From Parelaphostrongylus tenuis (taxonomy: Eukaryota > Nematoda > Chromadorea > Rhabditida > Metastrongylidae), in NCBI GenBank assembly GCA_019055375.1, contig JAHQIW010004483.1, forward strand, positions 1 through 64,000: a stretch of DNA of 64,000 nucleotides, written 5' to 3'. Both the position numbers and the translations under genes were made by a program. Each line of letters begins with the position of its first letter. Position 1 is the first letter of the stretch. Positions 1-11,149 of this stretch are shown one piece after another. The notes under the pieces were generated by a model. It saw only the letters and a list, made by a program, of their open reading frames with translations. It was not told the origin of the DNA and made no database searches.

Positions 1-1066
1 TCGTTTTGCTTGAATAAGACATCAAAGCCCATCCGTTCGTCACGAAAATCGCCTTCTAGATTTAGTTGAAGGCCAATCTTTCTGCAGGCGTTGTCGAAAT
101 CGGTCAATATCCGTTCTGCTTGGTCGATGCTTGATGTTATGAGGACGATATCATCAGCGAAGCGAAGATGGTTTGATTGCCGACCGTCAATTTTCACTCC
201 CATATCGTCCCACTTTGATGCACGCATGACATTTTGGAGGGTGGGAGTGAATAATTTTGGCGGAATCGTATCCTCTTTTCGAACCCTTCTTACGTCAATG
301 GTAATATTGTCGTAGATTGGCGATATTTTGATCGTTACATCTCTATAAAACTCACGAAAGATCGTCATGTACAGAGTAGGACGCGCTGGTTATCCAGTAC
401 CTCTATAACCTCTTCTGTTCCCACTAAATGAGAGGCTTTCTTCAAATCGATGAAATTGAGACAGAGCGGTATTTTGTACTCTCGTTAAACCTCAATAAGC
501 TTGTGATCGTGTGGATGTGGTGTATGATACTAAATCCTTTTCGGAACCATGCTTGTTCGCATGGCTGTCCTTCTTCCAATTCTCTATCAATCCTGTCAAG
601 AATGACTCGAGCGAATAGTTTATAGACAACGGGCAGCAAGCAGATGGGGAGGGGGGAGGGGGAGGAGATAATTGCGTATGTCGTGAAGGCCTCCCTTTTT
701 GAATAATAACAATGTCTTGCTGGTCTTTCCTTAAATGGGAACCTCATTCCAACAAGTTGCTAGTAAAGAACCAAGCCAAGGTGTCGATAAGAACTGCCGG
801 GAGGTTTTTCGGGTGCTCTGGTCTAATCCTATTTGGACCGGGTGTTCTTTTGTTCTTGGCGAACGATATAGTATGTCGGATTTTGGAAGGAAGGACCGAT
901 GGAACGACAGATTCATTCTCTTTCAATTTATATGACCGTGAAAGGACATGGCTAGCGAAGAGATCCGAGTAGTACCGGCGGATGGTTTTCTCCATTGCCC
1001 TTTTGGAAGCTGTGAGTGTCCCGTCAGGCATCAGAGTGCAATCACCTTCGTTTCGTAGTTGGTGAA
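1..1066 (-). pseudogene. RTE-type retrotransposon fragment, reverse transcriptase part
   Basis: Read on the minus strand this matches the central part of the reverse transcriptase encoded at 22153-23637. Positions 1073-744 encode a stretch with PDGTLTASKRAMEK, FASHVL and PSKIRHT, all present in the longer copy, and 747-442 continue through the ICLLPVVYKLF region. The frames are broken by several indels and stops, and a G-rich insertion sits near 640-665. The 5' end is truncated near 1066 and the 3' part runs off the window. It is a dead copy, much more decayed than the one inside the palindrome. Confidence 0.85.
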
Positions 1067-2700
1067 GCACCATGGGCTTTATATAGTGTTTTTCAGATTA
1101 TATCATAACGCTAGCTCTGTTTCTAAATTATGCTGCTGTACTTCTCTATGCGGAACGGTTGAATGGGAGTTTTGCTACATTGACCATAGCGGAATTCAGG
1201 CAAAAACTCATCTGTGCATGAATTGCTTTCTAGAACATTGTACAATTAAAGTAATGAGACCTTGTTTCTTTCAAAATTTTGAAACGTTTTCTTATCATGG
1301 AAAATCAAGCTCGTCATCTACACATCCGCCAGTGAACGACTGACAATCAAAAACTAAGTAAGCCTATATTTATTTCTTTCGAACACGAGCTTTCATGAGC
1401 CAGCATTGCTTGATCGAAAGAAAGAAAAGCCAATTTTCTTTGTTCACAAGTATGAATAGCTTTTTTGCGACATAGGTGCACTCCTTTGCGGATAGTAGGA
1501 TGCCGAACCTGCCAGATGAACCAATTAAGAAAATGAATCACCTATGAGGCCCTCACCAACTGACATCCATGTATAGATTTTACCGCAGTGATTTTACAGA
1601 CCTTTAGAGTTGGTGCAGTAGGTAAGTGTACCAGTGAAAATGATTACTCTGCACTAATTTTATTGTACACAATATCCATCATCATGATTTACTGCGTTAA
1701 CCGCAGCACTTTTTGCATTGGATTTCTTCCTCTCGTTCATTTTCCAGCGAGGTTTTTGAATAGTCCATGTGTTGCTTCGGCTGCTACATGAGTGTTTCGT
1801 CTCCCTTGTGAATGCCGTAGAATGCTGCTCGAGGCGACTCCAATTACAATCTCGGAGGTGGTCAAGCCCGGGATTTCCCAAGGTGCTTTCCTAATTTTCC
1901 AAAATCTTCACATTACATACTGTTATGGTCTGTCCCAGTGTTTGTGATTCGCTTTGTAGCTTATCTCTATTTTACATTAGCATTAGTGCACTTATTTTAG
2001 TCAATTTTCAAATTTAGGGGTCCGCTTGCGCCGAAGAAGATGCAGGAGTGGTATGAAAAAGGTTATTGTGAAAGGAATCTTGAAATTTTTGTTCACCATG
2101 ATCATATCAATCATCGACGGACTCTGCGTGAGTGGTAGAATAAATAAATCTAAACTCGTCAGAGGTATAATCTATAGTTTGCTGTTATGTCGAATAACAC
2201 GCTGTTCTCAAGTATTCTCTGATAAAATTACTTCTAACGATATTGAAGAACTGCAATGAGAAAGTTTTCAGCATTTTTGCAAGCTCATGAGTTTCTCTTT
2301 GCTCTCAGAATCACTGTACTTACTCTGGTGTTATCTTTTTTCTTTATGCAAATTATCAGTAAACTATCCGTGAGTATCACAATAATATACAGCGGTTTTG
2401 TTAGACATCACAAAATCGGTGAGTCGTACGGTCAAACTTTGCGTCTGTAAATGATTGTTTTAGTCATTTTGTTGTTTTTCCTTCAATTCGGTGAAGTTCA
2501 CTCTAGATTTTCTGCTCAGCAATCGTTGTTCTATAATATTTTCGTGTGGAAAAGATACTTTTTTATATTTCGTGATTTTCCTTATCATAGAATGGTTTCG
2601 TGACGGAAATGGAATTGAGACTTCATTAATATTAGTTCCCCTACTAAGTCTCCAAACTTGATTAAGAATTTCGAAAATTTATTTCACCAAGTAATTGAAG
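1067..2700. other. No recognisable gene
   Basis: AT-rich sequence with only short open frames. I see no transposon motif, RNA gene or clear tandem repeat here. Scattered exons of a host gene cannot be excluded by eye. Confidence 0.4.
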
Positions 2701-2703
2701 GTA

Positions 2704-2979
2704 TCAAATAATATTAATTAAGTATTCTTTGTCTGCCTGGGTGCAATTCTGCCAGCGCTTCGACAATAAATCAATTCCGCGCTCAAACTCATTGTTCTTC
2801 GATCCAAACCATCCAGTCAATTCTCGACGTAAATGATTGATGTCCCAAAACTTCTTGTCCAACCAGTCCTCCAATGATCTAAAGAGATGGATATCGGACG
2901 GAGACTGAAATGGCGAATACGGCGGATAACCAAGCGCTTCCAGCCCAAATCGGTCAACTTCTCCCTTGTCCGATCTCAT
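2704..2979 (-). pseudogene. mariner transposase C-terminal relic
   Basis: The 91-codon minus-strand frame contains LGYPPYSPFQSPSDIHLFRSL followed by a W-rich tail ending in EYLI. This is the classic end of a mariner (DD34D) transposase. The aspartate in SPSDIHLF is the position of the third catalytic acidic residue. A usual transposase is about 345 residues, so only the last quarter remains; the two earlier catalytic aspartates and the DNA-binding domain are missing. No terminal inverted repeats were identified. It could not make an active enzyme. Confidence 0.85.
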
Positions 2980-3005
2980 TTGCTGAACTAGACTTTTTTA
3001 TGGGA

Positions 3006-3350
3006 GTGTTAGTAATCATTCGAAAGCTCAGATCTCTGGCTAGAGCAGTACATAGCCAATTTTTCGAAACTAACAAAAATAGCCCTATGACGCCGTAAAT
3101 TCCGAAACAAAATTATGCTTCACACGTGGACACGCTCTTTGTCTTATCTCGCTTATATTTCGCTGGACAAACTTCATTCTCAGAGTGGTAGTACTACTTC
3201 AATAGCACAAGTCTCAAAAAACTCAAAAATGCGTTTTTTTAAGAAAAGCTCGTTTGGTAGCCTGTGGAAAAAAAAGATTGTGCTACACTATGATGAACAG
3301 AGCTCTTTCTTCAGACTATTTATTAGTAATCATGCGATAGCATAGGATTC
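3006..3350 (-). repeat. Dispersed repeat family P, copy 1
   Basis: Starts with AGTAATCATTCGAAAGCT and contains ATTATGCTTCACAC near 3112. Reverse-complemented versions of both motifs recur at 4975-5300, 11150-11345, 26565-26820 and 34440-34690. A second TAGTAATCATGCGATAG occurs near 3325. No coding capacity. Probably a non-autonomous DNA element, but its ends were not resolved. Confidence 0.6.
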
Positions 3351-3424
3351 AGTGATTCCATTGTTGTGCTCGTTTTCTAAGAAAAAACGTTATATGTTGA
3401 TGTAGCAGGAAAGATATGATTGGG

Positions 3425-3800
3425 CTTCACATATTCGGCCAGCTTGGTTGCGGGACAACGCACGGACAGGGGAGCGGGCCGATCGATCGATGTGGGTCAG
3501 ATATGTTCGGGGTATCTTGCTTCAATTGAGGAATTTCTTCTCCGCTTTGGAAGAAAGTCTAGGTGAAATGATTAATTCAGATGTTGCAAAACTTCCTCTA
3601 CACATTCATATGGTTTTTGTGCCTCTAGCGAATTACACGCGTAAAAAAATGAAAGCGCGCGGAGGAAGCGAAACGCATTTTTATCTTGAGTGTTACCGCG
3701 TTATAGAAAAGATGTTTTGAAAAACGGATAAGTACGGCTCTAGCCAGAAATTTAAGCTTTTAAATAATTACTAACACTCCTTCGAATGATAGTGGGATCG
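3425..3800 (-). repeat. Dispersed repeat family P, diverged fragment
   Basis: GGGCTTCACATATTCGGCCAGCTTGG resembles the TTCACAC-anchored part of family P. The other end, near 3745-3800, carries AATTACTAACACTCCTTCGAATGATAG, a scrambled version of the P terminal motif. The 90-codon open frame at 3448-3720 lies inside and matches nothing I recognise. Confidence 0.35.
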
Positions 3801-4510
3801 AATATTCATTTATCGGCGTCTAATATATTGACCAAAAAAAAATTTCTAAGGGCTATTTTTGGTTGAAATAAGCCAAAACAATTACAAAACAAAGACCTGT
3901 TCGTCAAATTCACACTGCTCATTGCAATACGACGCCATTTCATGAATAATTCCGAGGCACTTGTACTATAAGTGTACTTTAGGAGTTGAAACTTCTACAG
4001 AGCTATGAAGGAGACTTTGTACTACTGTCCTTTAGGAAGTAACGCTATATATCCACTTATACTTGATTGTGAACCTTATTTTTGCCTACATTTTAGAAGC
4101 AACGTCGACGCTTCCTCTGAAACCCCGAGTTTTGAAGGAAAAACCTTATGCCTACGGGCAAAAGTCATAGTTCGAACTGTTATTTAACATTCCTAAGCTA
4201 TTTCATTTGTATTTAGTCATATTACATAATTATACATAATTACATAATTATTTTTTGATATTTTATCTTGACAACAGATCACGTTTGTCCATTGCCACAA
4301 GTGTTAGATCTTCTTTAAGTTTTGATACCAGAGCAATAAGCGCCTAATTTCTTAACCAGAAATAATTAAATTTGTTTAACATCAAAACTCAAAGTATGCT
4401 CCATAATTCCAAATACATTTGTGCCATCTTTCAAATAGCAATTAAATACCCCTTTGTGCAGAATTTTCTGAGCTTTCTTTAGGTGCTAAATTTGTCCATG
4501 CTTACTGCGT

Positions 4511-4790
4511 CATGGCCGTTCAACGAAGCCTCAATCGCAATTTGCAGTTTTACGAGTACGAATTGGGACGCAATGCACAGACCCCCTTCGAGACGCCAAC
4601 CGTACAATGGCTCAAGGATTTGTCCTTAAGAGAACAGCATTTCGCTTCTTTGCTAAGTTTAGCGCAGACAACATCAACATGAAGGATCAGCTCCTCTCTG
4701 ACAGCCAGGAAAAGTTGTGCTAGTGGCTGCCATTGAACCTCTTGAAGATGCTCCGACGTTGACTATCGATTAACCCCGGCATGGTAGGCA
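4511..4790 (+). pseudogene. mariner transposase N-terminal (helix-turn-helix) relic
   Basis: Plus-strand translation gives FYEYELGRNAQ, then after one frameshift near 4585 it reads FVLKRTAFRFFAKF, NINMKDQ and SDSQEK before a stop. The order Y-E-[YF]-x-L-G-x-N-A, then R-T-A-x-R-x-F-x-K-F, then a charged segment is the DNA-binding half of a mariner transposase. It points opposite to the C-terminal relic at 2704-2979, so the two need not come from one insertion. Catalytic residues are absent. Confidence 0.7.
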
Positions 4791-4974
4791 TAGATTAGTA
4801 GATTTTTCTGCTGAGCACTTCCGAGGTATTAATAGCAGTATTTATTGAATATTATCGCACATATTACTGAATATTGTCGAATACGTGAAGTTCGATCTTA
4901 TATTCCCTGCTACGCTACAGTGATACGGTCATTCCTAGACATAAGCATAGCGTTGGAATTACTGAAACCTAAAC

Positions 4975-5300
4975 TATCGAATACTTCCTAATAAATAGTC
5001 TGAAGAGAGAGCTCTGCTCTTCAAAGTTCTAAGCACAAATTTTTCTTTTTTCCTACAGGCTACCAAAGAACATTCTCATGAAACACGCATTTTTAAGTTT
5101 TTCGAGACTTGTGCTATCGAAATAGTACTACCAATATAAGGAAGGAGTTTGCCTGGCGAAATATCAGCGAGATAAGAAAAAGAGCGTGTAAATGTGTGAA
5201 ATATGATTTTAGTTTGAAGTTTACAGCGTTATGGAAGGATGTTTTAAAAACCAGCTATGTGGAGCACTAGCAAGAGATTTCAGCTTTCGAATGATTATTA
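4975..5300 (+). repeat. Dispersed repeat family P, copy 2 (inverted relative to copy 1)
   Basis: Contains GTGTGAAATATGATTTTAG near 5195 and ends with TTTCGAATGATTATTAG near 5285, the reverse complement of the order in 3006-3350. Shared internal motifs include GAGACTTGTGCTATCGAAATAGTACTACC against GGTAGTACTACTTCAATAGCACAAG. A very similar 3' part lies at 30310-30460, just before duplication copy B. The pair brackets 1.6 kb that holds the mariner N-terminal relic. Confidence 0.6.
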
Positions 5301-5861
5301 GTATAGCAAACCTCCCAACGGAGTTTTGCTATCCTTTCGGGAATTACATGATAATTTAGGCAGCGCAAATGGTCTACGATTTTAGAGAGCAAGTGGTATC
5401 GCAGAGGCTCGAGGACCTTAGACAGAAATGGTCCAAGTGACAAGGGCGGCACCCAGCTGCCACCAACCTCAACAGTCAGTTCGATCGCGGGTCATCATCT
5501 GAACGGTCGTCTGACATCACCCGGACCACCTCACCTCAGTACATTGTCGATCCATTATTGCTCTCTCTACACAACATCGTTGTCTTGTAACTAATTACTT
5601 TCATAAGGTTGCATTCATACAACTCAGATGAATTCAATAGATTTGTGAGCGGAACATAGTACTTCCGTGGCGGAGCAAACTCACTTTGGCTATGCTCGGC
5701 CCATCACCGCGGTTTAGGGATTCTGCCCATATCTAATCACTAGCGACCCCACTGCTAACACTATATACTCACCCACTGGATCCCGCCGTCGGTGTTCTAC
5801 TTGGGGGCGAACATAGCATTCCCAAATGGGCTCCGCCGCTTAGTCATGCTTCGACAATTAC
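5301..5861. other. No recognisable gene
   Basis: Moderately GC-rich around 5450-5800 compared with its surroundings. I looked for an LTR or SINE structure and found no convincing boundary, promoter boxes or tail. Confidence 0.35.
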
Positions 5862-6075
5862 GAAACATTGTCACTTGTCATAACAATGTCAAATGCAATA
5901 ACATGATCATATGCAATAACATGATCACTTACGATAACATCTTCAATTACAATAACATTGTCATCTGTCATAACAATGTCAAAAAGCAATAACAATGTCA
6001 TATGCAATAACATGATCACTTGATAACATCATCACCGTCAGCTACAATAACACCACTTGCCATAACACTGTCCTC
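5862..6075 (+). repeat. Degenerate 18-bp minisatellite
   Basis: About eleven units each begin ATAACA and continue roughly TGATCA(N)6, as in ATAACATGATCATATGCA. The period is close to 18 bp with small indels. Because 18 is a multiple of three, an open frame reads through part of it. Confidence 0.85.
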
Positions 6076-6146
6076 GATCCTCCTCATCAGTCGGTCACCC
6101 ATATTAACTTACGCATATGTTCGCATAACGATATGTCGTGATCATG

Positions 6147-6166
6147 TATATATATATATATATTAT
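6147..6166. repeat. TA microsatellite
   Basis: Short alternating TA tract between the two 18-bp minisatellites. Confidence 0.8.
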
Positions 6167-6202
6167 TGTATTATCATTTTAGTAATGCATGTATATTATA
6201 GG

Positions 6203-6290
6203 TTGTTTGGTTCTACCACGTTGTTTGGTTCTACCACATTGTTTGGTACCACGCCATTGTTTGGTTCCATCCTATTGTTTGTTATAACCC
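6203..6290 (+). repeat. Second 18-bp minisatellite
   Basis: Five units of TTGTTTGGTTCTACCACG with increasing decay towards the right. The period of 18 bp equals that of the array 130 bp upstream, but the unit sequence is different. In one frame it encodes repeating LFGSTT. Confidence 0.85.
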
Positions 6291-6627
6291 ATGTAAACCA
6301 CTGAACCTTCACAATACATTACAAATCCACTGAACTACCACATAAATATAGTACATCGGCTACAAACCTTTGCTACAATTAGCATTCCCGGGAAAAAATC
6401 TTGTTTAGCAAGTGAGATCGATTATTCATTTGACGTGCCGTCTAACATATGAGTACCGTTACTTCTTCAAATTTCATCCTTTGCTGAAGACAAAATTTCA
6501 TTCATTCATGGGAGAGGTCCGGATTCATTACAAAACCGCAACGATGTGAAGATTACGCGCTCCAGTCGTAAGGTCGTTCACGCCAACTGCTGCCAGAGCG
6601 ACTAGTGCGACGCTGCTTCCCGCTTCA

Positions 6628-8372
6628 ATGGCCGCACGGCACACGCCGCTGCCGCACGGCGAACGCGGCGTGTTCGATTATCTGCATGACCTAATCGGCC
6701 ACCCGCTCATGACTCTGCTCCGGCTATGTGAGTAATTTCTCTTCTAAATAGTTTCTTCCAGTTCATGATTTGTAGTAAATGATTTATAGATAAGTACAGA
6801 GCAAGAAAAGACTTCCTCCAGAGGAAGAAGCGCAGATTCGCTGGGTCAAAATGATGACCCACACCTAAGCGAATCACCCGCTGCGCACTGAGAGACGCCG
6901 GCCGGTACCGGCGCCGTGACTGGCTAGTAGGCCGCCCTGGCCCAGCCCAAGATACGGAGAAATGGGTGCACTGCGGTATGTTTCCTCCAAATTTCAGCGT
7001 GTGAGGAAGGATGTGCAATTTTTAGTGTATTGTTTAGGCACCATTTGTCTCTGCAAGGTCCAAATTGCGCCAAAGTAATTACGGTTGTGCACGAGGATCG
7101 TCAAGTGGAGTAAGCTGAACCTAAATATTAAGCACTTTAATATTTATTTTAGCTTTATTTAGGTGGATTAATGTGAACCTTAGGCAGCGCACGGCTGGAA
7201 TAGCAAGGAAGATCACATCCGCCGATATAAGTCTCAAATTGACTAGAACTTTACACTTGTACAAACGCAGTGGATCTCCTAAGTTTATGCGATATAAACA
7301 CTATGAGGAGGTGGCACAGTAGTAGATAATGTGGCAAGCTTCAGCTCCTCTGCCACCGACTAGAATTATTCTCGTGCCGCTTCCTGCTCTTTTGTACACC
7401 TTTTTCAAGGAAGCCTTCTTTTCATTTTCAACATACTTATTGTTTTTTGTCTTCAGGTGGAGGATAGCGAGCAATCACCTACGCTACCGAATCGGCCATG
7501 TGAGTAATTTCTCTTCTAAACAGTTTATTTCAGTTCATCATTTGTAGTACATGATTTATTCATATGTGAATAGGTCAAGGAAGAGGAGCTTTTCTGCAGA
7601 AGAAGAAAAGCAGGTTCGCTAGGTCAAAATGATGACCAACACCTAAACGAATCACTCGGTGCACACTATGAGACGCCTGCTAATACTGACGCCGTGGCTA
7701 GCTGGCGAACTGCCTGCTTCTGCACAGGATCCCACCTTTCATTCTGCTGAAAGGTTACTTTTTCACGGAATCGCATATTGTTTGGAAGAATTTATTGTCA
7801 GGAAAAGTGTTTTAGGTTCAAGGTATAACAAAGCTGAAGAAATGACAGGAAGGCAAGTCAGAAACGAACATTTAGTTTGTCCTTAACGTGGCGAACCTGA
7901 GTAAGTTTTCAATAACCTTTATTCCCATTCATCTTCATAGTATGTGATTTCCAAGAGTGATTTTTTGCTCTCCAACCAAATTTGCTGCCTCCTACATGAA
8001 ATGCAGATTTTAAGATCGTCCTCAGAGGAATGGACGGTCACGAACATGGTAAGAAAGTGGAGAAGCAAGATAGGAATAAGTATGTACCCTTTGATGATTT
8101 TGGTGTCAAAACAAGGTTATGGCGTGGTTCTGATAGTGTTTTTGATCCTTTTCGGGCCATTTTGTTTCCGGTGCATTCTATGTTTTACTCAACAGGAGGG
8201 TGAAGACGCCGCTGTAACCGTTAAAAAGCAACTGATCAAAAAGCACTCTGACCCGTCACACCCAGCTGCGTTATTCATACGCCCACCTTATAACAAGAAA
8301 ACTTTTTCTGAATGCTATAGGAGGATGGCAAAAGATACACTGCCAGCAATGCTCAAGTACATGTTAAGTTAA
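6628..8372 (+). pseudogene. Unrecognised spliced gene-like locus G, copy A
   Basis: I do not recognise the product. A first exon candidate, 6628-6727, begins MAARHTPLPHGERGVFDYL and ends at a strong donor, GTGAGT. It is followed by an exon-like block near 6795-6890, repeated near 7570-7640; in one frame both read EEEAQIRWVKMMT-like sequence and stop. Further down, 8033-8150 reads RGMDGHEHGKKVEKQD and YVPFDDFG. After an acceptor, TCAACAG, 8196-8372 stays open for 58 codons (EGEDAAVTVKKQL through AMLKYMLS). The last exon is intact here but frameshifted in copy B. How the blocks connect is unclear. It may be a recent pseudogene of a real host gene. Confidence 0.35.
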
Positions 8373-8648
8373 TGCTTCTATATTCAGCCTATATGTAAAC
8401 CCTAAGACATAGAGCTTGTTTATTGCTTAAACACTTTGCTTGTTTTGATTCTCGTTTAACTGTTCATCTCTCGTTCACCTAAATTATCAAATGTTCATGA
8501 TTACTGGTTTTTTAGTGTAAGTTTTTGTTGATCGATACTGATTGTACACATTTTTGGTGGTTGAATAAATGTTTTATGCAGAATTTCTGCACATTCAGTG
8601 AATGTTTGAGCTATATTTAGTTTAGGATTACGCATCTGTTCTAGAGAA

Positions 8649-9313
8649 CTATTCCTCAAATATATGATTACGACTTCTATTAAGATTTATTCCGATTATA
8701 TACTGAACCAGCCTGCTAATAACTTTCTTCCAGAAATTCCACTGCTTATGCATTTTCTTGGGCGGCTCATCTTCACTGGTAGTCAGAGACTCAACAAAGT
8801 TTCCACTCGATTCTCTCTCGAGCATTTGTCCTCTACAGAGGTGGTCTGCTTCGAGCATGATGAAGTGCACGAGGCCCATTCCGTGATTATCTACTCGTTG
8901 TCATTGGCGCAAGCAGATGATGACGTTGGTCAGTAAAACATGTCAATTTTTTGAAAGGTATTCCAAGAGAGCGCTTCCAATATGTTAGAGTTTACTTGAC
9001 TGCTTTTTTCGTCTGTCGTTATCTGTTCATTTATTATGTGATCGGCTCATCTGTGTTCGCTATCAATGCACGATTTACATAATTTTGAAGACGGAATAGT
9101 TTTTCGAAGATCTGAGAAGAGTAGCCCGGCTAAACTTTGTGAGTGCCGACTAAATTTGAGGAGACGTCGTTCAAGTGATTTGTGAGCGGTGTGCAAATTT
9201 TTTTGACAATGCTCAACATCAGTCCACGTCTTTGCTTCATGATGGAGCGTTGGTTGGGAGGACTGTTGATCAGAAGAGGTGAGCACGGAGTTTGAGGCGG
9301 GATATTTAGTCAA
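8649..9313 (-). pseudogene. Unrecognised minus-strand open frames within copy A
   Basis: Two frames, 9313-9047 (contains HKSLERRLLKFSRHSQSLAG) and 8879-8649 (contains MLERESSGNFVESLTTSEDE), are also open in copy B at 32560-32369 and 32202-31972. For the second frame I count about 27 base differences in 228, and most change the amino acid. That argues against strong protein-level selection. Function unknown. Confidence 0.3.
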
Positions 9314-9507
9314 TGGCTCCTTTGAAAAGCCCGAATGCGGCTCATGCTACTCTCCTTCTTTTGTCCAATTCTTCACTCATTTTCTTTTCAATGTTTATTG
9401 GGCGTTTTAGATACACGTAAGAGATGGTCTCTGTAATCAGAGGAGTATCCAGTTTCATGCAACAAGCATTCTAACCGACCATTTCAAAACCTCGCTTAAG
9501 ACCAGTA

Positions 9508-10050
9508 TAATCTGTTAATGTATTTTGAGCCTTTCATGACGTCGTTATGGACACTTATAAATTCAGAAATGTGTTTTGGTATTACATCCTCGTCAGTTGC
9601 GCAGTGCCTTTTCGTTCGGTCAACTTCTCGGGGATTTACCTCTCTTAGGAAGGAATCGGCGAGGAACTTTTCACACATGACTTGCGGTGAAAGAATCACC
9701 GTGGCATTCTATCAAAGTGCCCAGTGTGATTGTCAGATTACACTGTTTATGAACAATGATTCAAAATAGGCAGTTGCGATGACATATGCCCACGCAACAG
9801 CCAATACGGCATGCAATCGACCATTAGTCACACTCGGCACTTTGAAAGAGCGCCACCGTGATTGTTTCACCCTACGTCGGGTGTAAAAAGGTCGTCGTCG
9901 ATAGCTCTATGAAGGGCTAGATCCCCGAGGTATTGAGTGAGCGAAAAGCCACCGTGTGAGTGACTAGGCTGGAAGGTCGATACACTTGCCTTGCACTGTA
10001 AAAGTGCCCACAACAGATCTCATGGAAGGCTCAGAGTACATTGTCAGGTT
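9508..10050. repeat. Inverted pair of an exon-like sequence (FB-E), copy A
   Basis: The minus-strand segment 9736-9508 and the plus-strand segment 9831-10050 are diverged inverted copies of each other, about 70% alike by eye, with a 95-bp loop. Both keep CACT-GGCACTTTGA, GCCACCGTGATT, ATCCCCGAG and, near the end, ATGGAAGGCTCAGAGTACAT or its variant. The minus arm is open for 67 codons; the plus arm is broken by stops. The ends read VMKGSKYINRLYW and LMEGSEYIVRL, which resemble the last strands of a fibronectin type III domain. Domain identity is tentative. Confidence 0.6.
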
Positions 10051-10351
10051 GACATTCGCACCATTTTTGCTAGTTCAGAGTTCCGCTAGTCATTCGATAG
10101 CTTGAATCCAAAAAGATTGAAGGTGGATCTTTTTTCTGAAAATGCCTTTCCATTGCACTTCAGCGGTATAAATAATATCAAGTTACGCACTTAGAGTGTT
10201 TTTTACTAAGCAGAGCCTTTTCCTACACTTTTAGAGTCATCTAAATCTCGTCGATTGCAGTGGTATATTTAAGTTCTGAGAGGCCCTCTGAGAGCGCTAT
10301 TGTAGCCAAAAAAAGTTCATTTTCGGCGCGAAATATCTCTGGTCTCTCAAA

Positions 10352-10395
10352 CTGCGCCGTGCGCAGCGATCTCAACGCCCCCTCGAAGGGGCGTT
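10352..10395 (+). ncRNA. Candidate structured RNA: two adjacent GC-rich hairpins
   Basis: CTGCGC-CGT-GCGCAG (10352-10366) is followed after 7 bases by AACGCCCC-CTCGAA-GGGGCGTT (10374-10395). Both stems are perfect, and strikingly GC-rich in AT-rich surroundings. They are unchanged in copy B (33665-33708). No known RNA family was recognised and no promoter was seen. Confidence 0.35.
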
Positions 10396-11149
10396 ATTTG
10401 TGCTACTTTCTGAAAGTTTGTTCTTCTTTTCATGGAAATCTACAGCTTTTCCGTACGAGGACTGTAGAGGAAGCTTTGTGCTATGGTTCTGTATACTTAG
10501 ACTTTTCATTTTCATTTCATTTTGCCAAATGAAATCTAGTGAGCCTGAGCCTAAGAAGCAATGCGTACACTCGAAATGCAAAATTTAAGTTTAATGACAA
10601 AAGTCGCAGTTCACATGTGAGCGATTAATCAACTGCGTGGTCGATATTAGCGCCACTCCCACACCCTATATTCCAAAAGTGTGCTGAGTATTAAGCTAAT
10701 TCTCATTTCGACTGGTGCAGCGCAATAACCCTTTCAAATCCACCAGTTGCAGTCGCAACGCGCAATGCAAATTGCAGCCGGTGAGCGATTTTTATCATTT
10801 AGTTAAGGTTTTTCACCATTTCGCAAAACTTTAGGACTTCCTGTAATTTCTCCATATTTCATTTCCTCTACACTCTCATGTGCTTTTGTGTAAATATAAC
10901 GCTTATGTTTGAACGAAAAACTCTCTTTTACTACGCATTTACCGTGATATTGGCACTCTCTCAATCATAAGAGCTTGTACAAAGAATATAATGGTAGAAA
11001 TCTATCACTTTTGATATACTTCATTGCACATAATGCTTTAAAGTTGTATTACCGGCTTCAGATTGGAAAATAATGAATAGTTTGCCAAAAATGATGTTGC
11101 ACAGTGCATGCGATGCCAGGTGATCGATAAGAAAGCGTAAGAGACCTTG

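Noticed and set aside
5450..5800. LTR or SINE
   Set aside because: No repeated ends, promoter boxes, tail or second copy seen.
9496..9699. Identical 67-codon frame in copies A and B as proof of a selected protein
   Set aside because: The non-coding loop and opposite arm next to it are equally conserved, so gene conversion or structural constraint explains it as well.
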